NCBI GenBank assembly: GCA_028821405.1
Contig: JAPPGK010000058.1
Span: 1 to 50,447 of the forward strand
DNA: 50,447 nucleotides
Direction: 5' to 3'
Origin: Gammaproteobacteria bacterium
Lineage (GTDB): Bacteria; Pseudomonadota; Gammaproteobacteria; Pseudomonadales; Azotimanducaceae
A program made the translations under genes and the position numbers. The notes beneath the pieces were generated by a model, which saw only the letters and a list, made by a program, of their open reading frames with translations, had not been told where the DNA came from and ran no database searches. This document shows positions 16,970 to 25,245 of the stretch, in pieces. The first letter of the stretch is position 1. The number at the start of each line of letters is the position of its first letter.

Positions 16970-16989
16970 GGGACGCCACGAGGCGTCCC
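16970..16989. repeat. GGGACGCC/GGCGTCCC hairpin between convergent genes
   Basis: Perfect 8-bp arms (16970-16977, 16982-16989) with an ACGA loop, matching the arms at 4358-4378. It lies between the ends of the lipoprotein hydrolase and the esterase and may end transcription from both sides. Confidence 0.6.
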
Positions 16990-16996
16990 GTACACC

Positions 16997-18229
16997 TCAC
17001 TCGGCCTCGCTCACCGCTCGCCGGTGGCCCTTCGCCGAATAGTCGACCGCCATGTCCTCGCTGCTCAACGCACCTTCGAAGGCGTCGCCCCTCACCTTTA
17101 CCCAAGCCGCCATCCGGCCTGTCCATTCCACGCCCTTGCCGTCGTCCTTGGACCATTGAGGCGTCGGTTCGACGTACTTGTAGCTGAGCACGTCTCCGTC
17201 GTAGTCGACCAAGGTCACCTCGATCTCGCCGTCCTGTTCGTCGTCGAGTCTCGCAGCTAGCTCGCCGTGGGTCGCGGTAATCGTCAACACGCTGCGGCGT
17301 TCCTTGCCGAGCACGTTGGTCACGACATGCCATTCGCCGAGGACCGCATCGAGGGACGGGGGATCATCCGCGCCATTGACCCCGGGATAGTCGCGCCAGA
17401 GCCAGCGCATCGTGTCCGGGAAGATCGCGCCGCCGTGGCGCGTGTCGTGGCCGCCGTCCCCGATTTCGACCCGGTGGTCGTAGCGGGCGAACATCAGGGC
17501 CGAGGCCATGTTGAGGTTCGCGAGTGTCCAGTTGCCTTCCGCGAGATTGATGTCGTTCATCCCGCCTTGGATGAAAACGCGGATTGGTTTCGGATTGTCG
17601 CGGGTCTTGCGAATGAGATAGGGATACTCGGAACCGCCGCGAAGCCGGGTATAGCTGCCGACGTGGCTGACGACCTTGCTGAAGGCATCGGGCCGATGCC
17701 ACGCCGCGGTGAAGGCCGCAAGGCCCCCGTCGCTCATGCCGCAGATCGCCCGCCCTTGCGCATTCTCGACAAGGTTGTAGTCCTTGCCCACCTCCGGGAG
17801 GATCTCCTCCAGGAGGAAGCGCGCATAGGTGTCGTCGAGCGGAACGTACTGAGCGCTGCGCTGGTCCCAGTCCTGCTCTCGCCGGCCCGGGTTGATGAAC
17901 ACGCCGATGGTCACCGGCATCTCGCTTTTGTGGATCAGGTTGTCGAAGACCGTCGGCGCCCTCACGGGGCCTTCAAGGCCGACGTAGCCCTGGCCGTCCT
18001 GGAACACCATCACGGCCGCGGGCTCGGTTTCGGCGTACTGGGCCGGGACGTACACCCAGTAGTCGTGCGTCGTTCCGGGATAGATCCGACTGTCTTCCCA
18101 AGTGTGATTCGTCACCGTGCCTTTGGGCACGCCCTCCTGCGGTAGTGAGTCAACGCCCAGCACGTATTCTGCTCCCCTAGCCCCCGTCGCCAAGATCAGC
18201 GACGCCACTGTCATCATCAAAGTCCGCAT
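16997..18229 (-). CDS. Secreted esterase (Fes/esterase-D type) with extra C-terminal beta domain
   Basis: 410 residues. A signal peptide ends near ATGARGA. The catalytic domain (about 40-290) has DYWVYVPAQY, MVFQDGQGYV and the nucleophile motif ICGMSDGG (Ser at about 166), with a late His in GDGGHDTRHGG. This is the putative-esterase family that includes enterochelin esterase and carbohydrate acetyl or feruloyl esterases. The last 115 residues or so (LDAVLGEWHVVT onward) are a separate beta-rich, lipocalin-like region not usual in the family. Likely a periplasmic or secreted ester hydrolase, possibly on carbohydrate esters given the GH32-like neighbour. Divergent from that gene. Confidence 0.83.
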   Translation of the reverse strand: MRTLMMTVASLILATGARGAEYVLGVDSLPQEGVPKGTVTNHTWEDSRIYPGTTHDYWVYVPAQYAETEPAAVMVFQDGQGYVGLEGPVRAPTVFDNLIHKSEMPVTIGVFINPGRREQDWDQRSAQYVPLDDTYARFLLEEILPEVGKDYNLVENAQGRAICGMSDGGLAAFTAAWHRPDAFSKVVSHVGSYTRLRGGSEYPYLIRKTRDNPKPIRVFIQGGMNDINLAEGNWTLANLNMASALMFARYDHRVEIGDGGHDTRHGGAIFPDTMRWLWRDYPGVNGADDPPSLDAVLGEWHVVTNVLGKERRSVLTITATHGELAARLDDEQDGEIEVTLVDYDGDVLSYKYVEPTPQWSKDDGKGVEWTGRMAAWVKVRGDAFEGALSSEDMAVDYSAKGHRRAVSEAE

Positions 18230-18376
18230 GTTCCCTCATTGAGTCCACGGCCGAACGAACGCAACAACGCCCGGTCTGGTTGGCACGTTAACACGCCACG
18301 ACGGCAAGCTCCTTGAGCGCCCTTGATGCTCACCCTTGGGTCGCAAATGGACAACCGCCTGATTCCGCGCCTTGAC

Positions 18377-18401
18377 GCGAGACGCGCTCGCGAGACGCGC
18401 T
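18377..18401. repeat. 12-bp direct repeat upstream of the GH32-like gene
   Basis: GCGAGACGCGCT occurs at 18377-18388 and 18390-18401, one base apart (13-bp period). It lies in the 214-base divergent gap between the esterase and GH32 genes and could be a regulator binding site. Confidence 0.5.
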
Positions 18402-18443
18402 AGCTTGTAGAGTGTGCATGGGCACGGATTATGGGGTTGCGAG

Positions 18444-20231
18444 ATGAGCGCCAGCAGGAGGTCGTTTCCAGGCGAGCGCGTCGAGGAGGAATTGTTGGCC
18501 GCGATCGAGAGCTACAACGCGGCGATCAAGGATCGGGACGCGGGCGGCCAGGCAGATTTCTTCGCAGAGACGTATGCCGGCAGCGGGGGCATGACCAAGG
18601 CCGATCTGCTCGCCTACCTCGCCGACGAGATCGAACAGCGCCGCGACGTGGCCAAGCGGTTCGTTCTCGACAACGCCAAGGTGACCGTGGACGACGACAC
18701 GGCGGTCATCGACCCCGCGACGCTTCGTTCGCCGACGGGCGGCGGCGCGTTCGAGATCCGGATGAAGCGGGAGCGGGACGGCGTCTGGCGATGCGAATCG
18801 CTCACCGGATCCCGATCCGGCCACGAGACGGCCGAGGGCGCCCGCAGCCTTCGGGAGCGCATTGCGAGCGACCCGGCCCGGCCCGGCTACCACTTCGTGG
18901 TCCCGGAAGGTGTCGCGATGCCCTTCGACCCGAACGGGGCCATCTTCTGGAAGGGCCGCTACCACCTGTTCTACATCTTCCAGGACACACGGCTCGGGAG
19001 GAAGGCGGACCACTGGGGCCACGTCTCGAGCACCGACCTGTTCCACTGGGTTCACCATCCCACCGGCTTGCTCGACGGCATGTACAGCGGCAACTGCTTC
19101 ATCAATAGAGACGGCGTCCCAACGATCTGCTACCACCAGAAGGGGCTGGGAAACGCCATCGCGGTAGCCCTGGACGATGACCTGAACGACTGGCGGAAGC
19201 TCGAGTCGAACCCGATGACACCGAACACCGAGGAGGGCGATCGCCACCACGGCAGGTACAAGTCATGGGATCCGTTCGGCTGGATGGAAGGCGACACCTA
19301 CTACGCGATCTTCGGCGGCGGGCGTCCGGGCGTCGCGAAGTCGCCCACCCTCGACGGCGAGTGGCGCTACGTAGGGGACCTGTTCGCCCATGGCGTCGAA
19401 GGCGTGTCCCTCGACGAGGACGTGTCATGCGCTGATCTGTTCAAGTTGGGCGACAAGGACGTTCTGCTGTGCATCAGCCACCGTCTTGGCTGCCGCTACT
19501 ACCTGGGTGTCTGGAAGGACGAACAGTTCCACCCGGAGTCGCACGGACAGATGAGTTGGGTTGACCACTCGTTCTTTGCGCCGGAGAGCCTCCAGGACGG
19601 CAAGGGCCGCCGGATCATGTGGGCGTGGATCATGGACGAGCCGCAGTTCGGCGTACGTTCGCAGCACGGCTGGTCCGGCACCCTGAGCCTGCCACGCGTT
19701 CTCACTCTCGACGACAACGGCCAACTCGGCATGGATGTCCCCGAGGAGATCGAGGCCCTGCGCCAAGAGGCGCTCAGGAAGGAGGCTTTCGTGCTGCCAG
19801 CCGACACCGACGTCGCGGTCGATGGTGTGCGCGGCAACAGTCTTGAACTCTCGATCGAAATGGCGGGCAGCGAGGATTCAGCGTACGGCGTGAAGGTTTG
19901 CGTCTCTCCGGACGGGCAGGAAGAAACGTCGGTTTTCTACGATGCCCGGGAGAAACGGTTGAAAGTCGACACCTTGAGGTCGGGGCCGCACGACACGCCC
20001 AAGGCGGTCGAGGCGGGGCCGCTGGAACTGACGCACGGCGAACGGCTGAAGCTCCGCGTTTTCGTTGACCGGTCCGTGGTCGAGGTGTTCGCAAACGGCC
20101 GCCAAGCCGTTGCGCGGCGGATCTACCCGGCACGGGCCGACAGCGTTGGCGTCCGTCTTTTCTCGAACGGCGCACAGGCCCGCGTGCACACGTTCGAGGC
20201 TTGGGAGATGGCTCCATCCAACGCCTCGTAG
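18444..20231 (+). CDS. NTF2-like domain fused to a divergent GH32 glycosidase
   Basis: 595 residues. Residues about 8-122 form a SnoaL/DUF4440-like NTF2 domain. From about 150 a GH32 fold follows: FDPNGAIFWKGRYHLFY (Asp162 at the nucleophile place), WGHVSSTDLFHW, then a beta-sandwich with LRVFVDRSVVEVFANG typical of the GH32 C-terminal domain. Canonical GH32 has R-D-P and E-C motifs; here they read S-W-D-P (274-277) and V-S-C (327-329), so the acid/base Glu is replaced by Ser. Fructan or sucrose hydrolysis should therefore not be assumed. No signal peptide is visible. ATG 18444 is chosen over GTG 18414 for its GGGG-containing leader. Confidence 0.82.
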   Translation: MSASRRSFPGERVEEELLAAIESYNAAIKDRDAGGQADFFAETYAGSGGMTKADLLAYLADEIEQRRDVAKRFVLDNAKVTVDDDTAVIDPATLRSPTGGGAFEIRMKRERDGVWRCESLTGSRSGHETAEGARSLRERIASDPARPGYHFVVPEGVAMPFDPNGAIFWKGRYHLFYIFQDTRLGRKADHWGHVSSTDLFHWVHHPTGLLDGMYSGNCFINRDGVPTICYHQKGLGNAIAVALDDDLNDWRKLESNPMTPNTEEGDRHHGRYKSWDPFGWMEGDTYYAIFGGGRPGVAKSPTLDGEWRYVGDLFAHGVEGVSLDEDVSCADLFKLGDKDVLLCISHRLGCRYYLGVWKDEQFHPESHGQMSWVDHSFFAPESLQDGKGRRIMWAWIMDEPQFGVRSQHGWSGTLSLPRVLTLDDNGQLGMDVPEEIEALRQEALRKEAFVLPADTDVAVDGVRGNSLELSIEMAGSEDSAYGVKVCVSPDGQEETSVFYDAREKRLKVDTLRSGPHDTPKAVEAGPLELTHGERLKLRVFVDRSVVEVFANGRQAVARRIYPARADSVGVRLFSNGAQARVHTFEAWEMAPSNAS

Positions 20232-20395
20232 CGTCCCAAGAGGCCGGGCCGGCCACACCCGAAGTACGCGCCTTCGCCAAGTCGCTGTGCGCCGCCTTCG
20301 CAAATGGGTCATTCCCGCGTCGCCGCCTCCGCCGTCGTGTTGATTGTCGCCGCGACTTCCAACACGATTAAGGCGAATCGTTACGACGCTGGCAC

Positions 20396-21328
20396 ATGAA
20401 CGACGAAGAGAAATACCTGTTTGACCTGCGCGGCTACCTCCACGTGAAGAACGTGCTCACACCGGCGCAGGTGGCCGACCTTTCCGACCGGCTGGAGGAA
20501 CGCCGCTCATGCGACGGGAAACGGCTCTACGGATCCGACCGGACCCGGTACCCGGAGGGGGAAAGCTCGGCGTTCTCCGCCAAGTCGCTCATCGAATGGG
20601 GTGGTACCTATATCGACTTGATCGACCTGCCCCGGATCGCGCCCTACCTGGAGGCCATGCTCGGTTCGAAATACCGCCTCGACCACGACTACATCAAGAT
20701 CGACAGCGCGTCCAATCCACGCAATCTGCTCTACCTGCACGGCGGGGGACAAGGCGCCGGCGGGACAATGGACCGTGTCGGCCCGAGCGACGGCGGACAG
20801 TGCTACTACCGCTACAACAACGGCAGGTTCTACAACGGCCTGGTTGCCGTTGGGTTCGAACTGGACACGGTGCACCCGGGCGATGGCGGGTTCGCCTGCG
20901 TTCCCGGCAGCCACAAGGTGAACTTCCCGCTCCCGGCGGACTGGCGGACCAGCAAGACCCAGGAAGAGATACCGGAGTGCGTGGATCGGGTGGCGGCCGA
21001 GGCCGGCGATGCGATCATCTTCACCGAGGCCTGCGCCCACGGCACGGTGCCCTGGAAGGGGAATCGCGAGCGGCGCACGATCTTCTACAAGTACTGTCCC
21101 CACGCGGTGGCGTGGAGCCCCTGCTACTACAACGCCGACCGCTACGGGGAACTGAGCGAGTCCCAGCGCGACATGCTGATGCCGCCGAGCGCGTACGGCG
21201 CCCACGAACATACCCGTCCGATCTGGGAGAGGGTTCGGGCGGAACAGGCCGAACTGCTGCGACTGCGGGAGCAGCAGGCCGCGTCAGAGCAGACCGAACC
21301 GGAGAAAGCCGTCAGCGATCCATCGTGA
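20396..21328 (+). CDS. Phytanoyl-CoA dioxygenase (PhyH)-like protein 1
   Basis: 310 residues with the PhyH double-stranded beta-helix layout: an N-terminal FDLRGYLHVKNVLTPAQV segment, then YLHGGGQG, GDGGFACVPGSHK, and a distal ACAHGTVPW followed by RRTIFYKY. Family members are Fe(II)/2-oxoglutarate oxygenases. The usual HxD iron pair is not visible; LHGGG stands there instead, so activity or metal ligands may differ. The Arg in RRTIFY would hold 2-oxoglutarate. The C-terminal 30 residues are Glu/Gln-rich. Its 3' end overlaps the convergent solute-binding protein gene by 17 bases. Confidence 0.8.
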   Translation: MNDEEKYLFDLRGYLHVKNVLTPAQVADLSDRLEERRSCDGKRLYGSDRTRYPEGESSAFSAKSLIEWGGTYIDLIDLPRIAPYLEAMLGSKYRLDHDYIKIDSASNPRNLLYLHGGGQGAGGTMDRVGPSDGGQCYYRYNNGRFYNGLVAVGFELDTVHPGDGGFACVPGSHKVNFPLPADWRTSKTQEEIPECVDRVAAEAGDAIIFTEACAHGTVPWKGNRERRTIFYKYCPHAVAWSPCYYNADRYGELSESQRDMLMPPSAYGAHEHTRPIWERVRAEQAELLRLREQQAASEQTEPEKAVSDPS

Positions 21329-23141
21329 GTCGCGCGGCCTTGGCCTCGTCGTACCACCAACCGTCGGGGTAGGCCGGCCGGTAGCGCGGTTCCGGCGGGC
21401 GGCCGAACTTGTCCCAGAACACCGTGCGGCGCGAGTCGTACGCGTACAGCGGAATCAGGTGGTGGCCCCATAGCATGACCCGGTCCAGCGCGCGACAGGC
21501 CGCGATCATTTCATCCAAGGTCTCGGCCGCTTCCGCCGTCTCGACGAGAAAATCGACCGCGGGGTGGCTGACGCCGGTGTAGTTGCGCGAACCTTCCTGC
21601 GTTGCGGCGCTGGAGTGGAAGTTGGCGCGCAGTTCCAGCGTCGGCGGCATGAGGAAGTCGTTGCTCTGGACCAGTGCTTCGTAGTCGTGGCGACGGACCC
21701 GACTGGTGTACTGGGTGATGTCGAGGAGGCGGATGTTCGCCTCGATGCCGAGCCGCTCGAGCGCTTGAAACCAAGGCAGCAGGATTCGTGCATCGGCCGG
21801 ATCCGCGGACAGGAATTCGAGCGTGAACGGCTCGCCGCCGCCGTCGCGCAGCAAACCCGCCTCGATGTGCCAACCGGCTGCCGCGAACAGTTCTCGCGCT
21901 TCGATCAGGTTGGATACGGTCCGGCTGCCGCCAACGGGAAGTTGGAAAGGACGTTCGAAGAGGGCAGAAGGCAGTGAATCCCGAAAGGGCGAGAGCAACG
22001 CGGTCTCGTCCGCGCTGGGCGAACCGGTGGCCGACAGGATGGTGCCCGGCCAATAGCTCCCAGCCCGTACGCGCTCGCCGTGGTAGAACTTGTCCTTGAT
22101 CCACTCGTAGTCGAGGGTGAGCGTGAGCGCTTCTCGGACACGTCCGTCGGCCAATCGGGGCACACGGCTGTTCAGCACGAACGCTCTCCCGATACCCACC
22201 CAGATGCCGTACTTGCGCCGGATCTTCTGGATCCGCCCGCTATCGAGATCGGGCCCCTCGTAGGCGGTCACCCAGTAGCGGATGTCGTCCTCGTCGAGGA
22301 TGTCGATCAGACCCTTGCGGAAGGCCTCCCTGGCAACCGAATAGTCGCGATAGACGTCGTAGCGCACGGTATCGAAGTTGTACCGGCCCTGGTTGAGAGG
22401 CAGGTGCCAGCCCCAGTAGTGCGGATTGCGTTCGTACTCGATGTATCGACCCGGCTGCAGGTCCTTGACACGATACGGTCCGCTGGAAACGGGCGGAACG
22501 AGGGTGTGCGCGGCGGGATCCCCCTCGCGCCAATAGTGCGCCGGCAGGATCGGGATGTATTGGATCAAGGTGACGTGGTCGTGGGTCAACGGGGCATCGA
22601 GCCGGAACGCCACATGGCGTTCGTCCAAGGCATCGACCGACACGATGAAGCGGAAGAACAGGCCCGACCCGACCCCGCTTCGCTGTCGGTCGAACGTGAA
22701 CACCACGTCCCCCGCCGTGATCGGCACGCCGTCATCCCACCGGGCGTCGGGATGGATCCTGAACACGATCGTCCGCTCGTCGTCCGCAACCGCGATGCCG
22801 TCCGCGAGACGGCCATAGAACGCCGTGACTTCGTCGCCGCTGCGCACCACCAACGTCTCGCCCCGGTACAGATAGCCGCTCGGCGCGCCCGTCTCGCCCT
22901 GCGGCGAGGGCGCCAGCGTATCGAACGAATAGCCATGAGACAGGACGAGCTTGCCGCCCTTGGGAGCGTCCGGATTCAGGTACTCGAAGTGGGTGAAGTC
23001 GGCGGAATACTTGAGGTCGTCGAAGAACGCGATGCCGTGCTTGAACTCCAACTCCTCCAGGAACCCCGCGTTGGAGGCGCAAGCGAATAGCGCAACCAGC
23101 AGACCAAGTCCGGGTTGGGGTGTTCCGCTGTTCAATGGCAC
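21312..23141 (-). CDS. YejA-like extracellular solute-binding protein 1 (SBP family 5)
   Basis: 609 residues with a signal peptide ending near FACASNAG. The mature start DLKYSADFTHFEY and NPDAPKGG are hallmarks of the YejA/microcin-C branch of oligopeptide-binding proteins, and later LEFLSADP, QYTSRVRRHDYEAL and a C-terminal DKFGRPPEPRYR fit the family. It captures peptides or peptide-like solutes in the periplasm for an ABC importer. No permease or ATPase gene of that importer is adjacent; instead it ends a run of sugar-acid enzymes, 11 bases after the Gfo/Idh gene. It resembles the second copy at 29670. Confidence 0.87.
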   Translation of the reverse strand: MPLNSGTPQPGLGLLVALFACASNAGFLEELEFKHGIAFFDDLKYSADFTHFEYLNPDAPKGGKLVLSHGYSFDTLAPSPQGETGAPSGYLYRGETLVVRSGDEVTAFYGRLADGIAVADDERTIVFRIHPDARWDDGVPITAGDVVFTFDRQRSGVGSGLFFRFIVSVDALDERHVAFRLDAPLTHDHVTLIQYIPILPAHYWREGDPAAHTLVPPVSSGPYRVKDLQPGRYIEYERNPHYWGWHLPLNQGRYNFDTVRYDVYRDYSVAREAFRKGLIDILDEDDIRYWVTAYEGPDLDSGRIQKIRRKYGIWVGIGRAFVLNSRVPRLADGRVREALTLTLDYEWIKDKFYHGERVRAGSYWPGTILSATGSPSADETALLSPFRDSLPSALFERPFQLPVGGSRTVSNLIEARELFAAAGWHIEAGLLRDGGGEPFTLEFLSADPADARILLPWFQALERLGIEANIRLLDITQYTSRVRRHDYEALVQSNDFLMPPTLELRANFHSSAATQEGSRNYTGVSHPAVDFLVETAEAAETLDEMIAACRALDRVMLWGHHLIPLYAYDSRRTVFWDKFGRPPEPRYRPAYPDGWWYDEAKAARLTMDR

Positions 23142-23152
23142 GGCGTTGGGCG

Positions 23153-24364
23153 TTACCAGAACGGACCGATCGGTCGGCCGAACTTCGCGTGGTAGTCCTC
23201 GTGCACCATCTGCTCGTAGGTGGTGAGGCCCTCCAAGGGCAGTGCGATGGGGGCCATGCCGTTGAGGGACGATTCGTAGATCGCAATGGCCATCTCGACG
23301 TCCTTGCGCCCTTCCTGGGCGTATTCCGCCGGTTCGTCGTTGAGCGCTGCGTTGGCGATGCTCATGATCTCCGACGCGTGGCCGACCGACCAGTCGTCGA
23401 TGGCGTAGTCCCGGAACGGATTCTCGTAGACGATCTCGGTGTCGGCATGGACCACGATGCGCTGCAGGACATCCACGCCATCGATCCGGCGGCGTTCGGT
23501 CTCGACCGGGATGTCCTGCCAGCCGTCGCCAACGCGCAGTCGCAGCGGAATCTCGGATCCGAAGGTGTCGTGGTCCAGGATGCCGCCGAGGGTTCCCGTG
23601 ATCTGGCAGTACTTCTGCGCCTCGCCGAGACGGGACGTCTCGTAGATTCCCACCGCACCGCTCTCGAAATCGATCAGCGCATGCGCCCAGTCTTCATGGA
23701 TCCGGTTGGGATCCGACATGTATTTCCGCACGGTCGCGGCGATCTGTTTCGGCTCGCTTTGCGCGTAGAGGCGCAACTGCGACAACCGGTGCGCGCCCAT
23801 GTCCATGCACATGCCGGACGTTCGACCAAAGCCCGAGATGGGACGGCCAAGGCCGTTGTGCGTGACGGTGGGCTCGAACGGCACCTGGCGCTTGGGCTCG
23901 ACGAAGTAGACGCGCACGATGTCGCCGAGGATGCCCGCTTCGACGAGCTTCACGATCATCCGCTGTTTCGGCATGCGGAAGTAGTTCTCCGCCACCTCGA
24001 AACGCACGCCGTACTTGCGGCAGGTGTCGATGATGTGGTCGCAGCACGGCAGGGTCAGCGCCATCGGCTTTTCTACCATGACGTGCTTGCCGTGCTCCGC
24101 GATCAGGCTGGCGAGTACGTGGTGCGTTGGGTCGCCGGTGACGATGTCGACCACGAGGATGTCCCTGTGCTTGTCGAGCATCTCCTCGGCATCGGTGTAG
24201 TGCGGTACGCCGTATTTCGCGCCGTTTTCGGTGGCAAGCCGCTCATCCATGTCACATAGGGCGACGAAGTCGATCTCGCCGCGCCGGGACAGCTCGCCAA
24301 GCGTCGGCAGATGCCATCTGCGGGCCGGGTTGCCACACCCGAGAAGGGCGACCTTCGCCTTCAT
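23153..24364 (-). CDS. Gfo/Idh/MocA-family NAD(P)-dependent dehydrogenase
   Basis: 403 residues. The N-terminal Rossmann fold begins VALLGCGNPARRWHLPTL, and the conserved EKP motif is present in MVEKPMALT; the C-terminal half is the family's beta-sheet domain. Members oxidise or reduce sugars, inositols and sugar acids. Its ATG overlaps the stop of the upstream isomerase gene (ATGA at 24361-24364), so the two are coupled and probably act on the same carbohydrate. Substrate not predictable from sequence. Confidence 0.88.
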   Translation of the reverse strand: MKAKVALLGCGNPARRWHLPTLGELSRRGEIDFVALCDMDERLATENGAKYGVPHYTDAEEMLDKHRDILVVDIVTGDPTHHVLASLIAEHGKHVMVEKPMALTLPCCDHIIDTCRKYGVRFEVAENYFRMPKQRMIVKLVEAGILGDIVRVYFVEPKRQVPFEPTVTHNGLGRPISGFGRTSGMCMDMGAHRLSQLRLYAQSEPKQIAATVRKYMSDPNRIHEDWAHALIDFESGAVGIYETSRLGEAQKYCQITGTLGGILDHDTFGSEIPLRLRVGDGWQDIPVETERRRIDGVDVLQRIVVHADTEIVYENPFRDYAIDDWSVGHASEIMSIANAALNDEPAEYAQEGRKDVEMAIAIYESSLNGMAPIALPLEGLTTYEQMVHEDYHAKFGRPIGPFW

Positions 24365-25209
24365 TCACTCACCGCCTGATGGGCCGCTGCGTGACGTCTG
24401 AGCATCCCCGCGCTGGCCTCCACCTGGGCCTCGGTCAGACCGTGCAGGATGATCGGCACGTCGAAGGAAAGTCCGCAGAGCAGGGAGACGTAGTGGGCGT
24501 AGTCGAGCTTGCCGGTGCCCGCCGCCAAGTGCCCGGCGTCGCCGCCGTGATCGAGATCCTTGCCATGGGCGATGGCGACATGGTCGCCGAGCAGGTCGAA
24601 TGCCTCGTCAAGCACTTCCCTCATGCGGGGCAGGTCGTCCTTGCCGAAGATGTTGGCGGCGTCCATCACGACCTTCAGGTTCGGCGAGCCCATGTCGTCG
24701 ATCAAGCGCCGGCTTTTGACCGCATCGCTCGCGACGTTGTTGATCTCCGGTTCGAAAGCGACCATGACGCCGGCTGCCTCGGCCGTCGGCAGCACCTGCT
24801 CCAGGGTCGCGCAAACATCACGCCAGGCCTCGGGCGATGCATTGTCGGGATGGTGTCGCCACATGCTATCCGGATGTCGGGAGCCCGTGCAGGTCGCGAC
24901 CACGGACGTGCCGACGGACTTGCAGGCACCGATCACCATCCGCAGCCGCTCGATCCCCTGTTGGCGCTTGGCGGGGTCCGCATCGGCCATGTTGATATTC
25001 CCGGCCACGGCGGCGATGACCATGTCCCGCTTGGCGGTCTCCTCCCGGATCACGGGGCAGATCGCGTCGATCACCTGGGCCAGCGGACCCGGCGGGTGGG
25101 CCGAACCCCAGTTGAACTGCATGTGGCGGATGTCGTGGTCGAGGATCGCGTCCAGCGTCTCGCCGAGGCTGGGTCGGGCGAAGGTGCCCGACATGATTCC
25201 TACTTGCAT
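24361..25209 (-). CDS. Sugar phosphate isomerase/epimerase (xylose-isomerase-like TIM barrel)
   Basis: 282 residues of the AP-endonuclease-2/xylose-isomerase-like barrel. Likely metal ligands are Glu in FEPEINN, Asp in VMDAAN, His in AHGKD and Glu in LHGLTE. The family includes hydroxypyruvate isomerase and the 2-oxo-tetronate isomerase OtnI. Since OtnK- and OtnC-like genes lie in the same run, an OtnI-like role (making 3-oxo-tetronate from 2-oxo-tetronate) is an attractive inference but unproven. Followed by Gfo/Idh with ATGA overlap; 36 bases downstream of the PhyH gene. Confidence 0.83.
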   Translation of the reverse strand: MQVGIMSGTFARPSLGETLDAILDHDIRHMQFNWGSAHPPGPLAQVIDAICPVIREETAKRDMVIAAVAGNINMADADPAKRQQGIERLRMVIGACKSVGTSVVATCTGSRHPDSMWRHHPDNASPEAWRDVCATLEQVLPTAEAAGVMVAFEPEINNVASDAVKSRRLIDDMGSPNLKVVMDAANIFGKDDLPRMREVLDEAFDLLGDHVAIAHGKDLDHGGDAGHLAAGTGKLDYAHYVSLLCGLSFDVPIILHGLTEAQVEASAGMLRRHAAAHQAVSE

Positions 25210-25245
25210 AACGGTGCTCTCTACGTGGTGTTCGGTTGCCCGCCG

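Noticed and set aside
18444-20231. Annotation as active invertase/levanase
   Set aside because: Two of the three catalytic motifs are altered, so only the fold is claimed.
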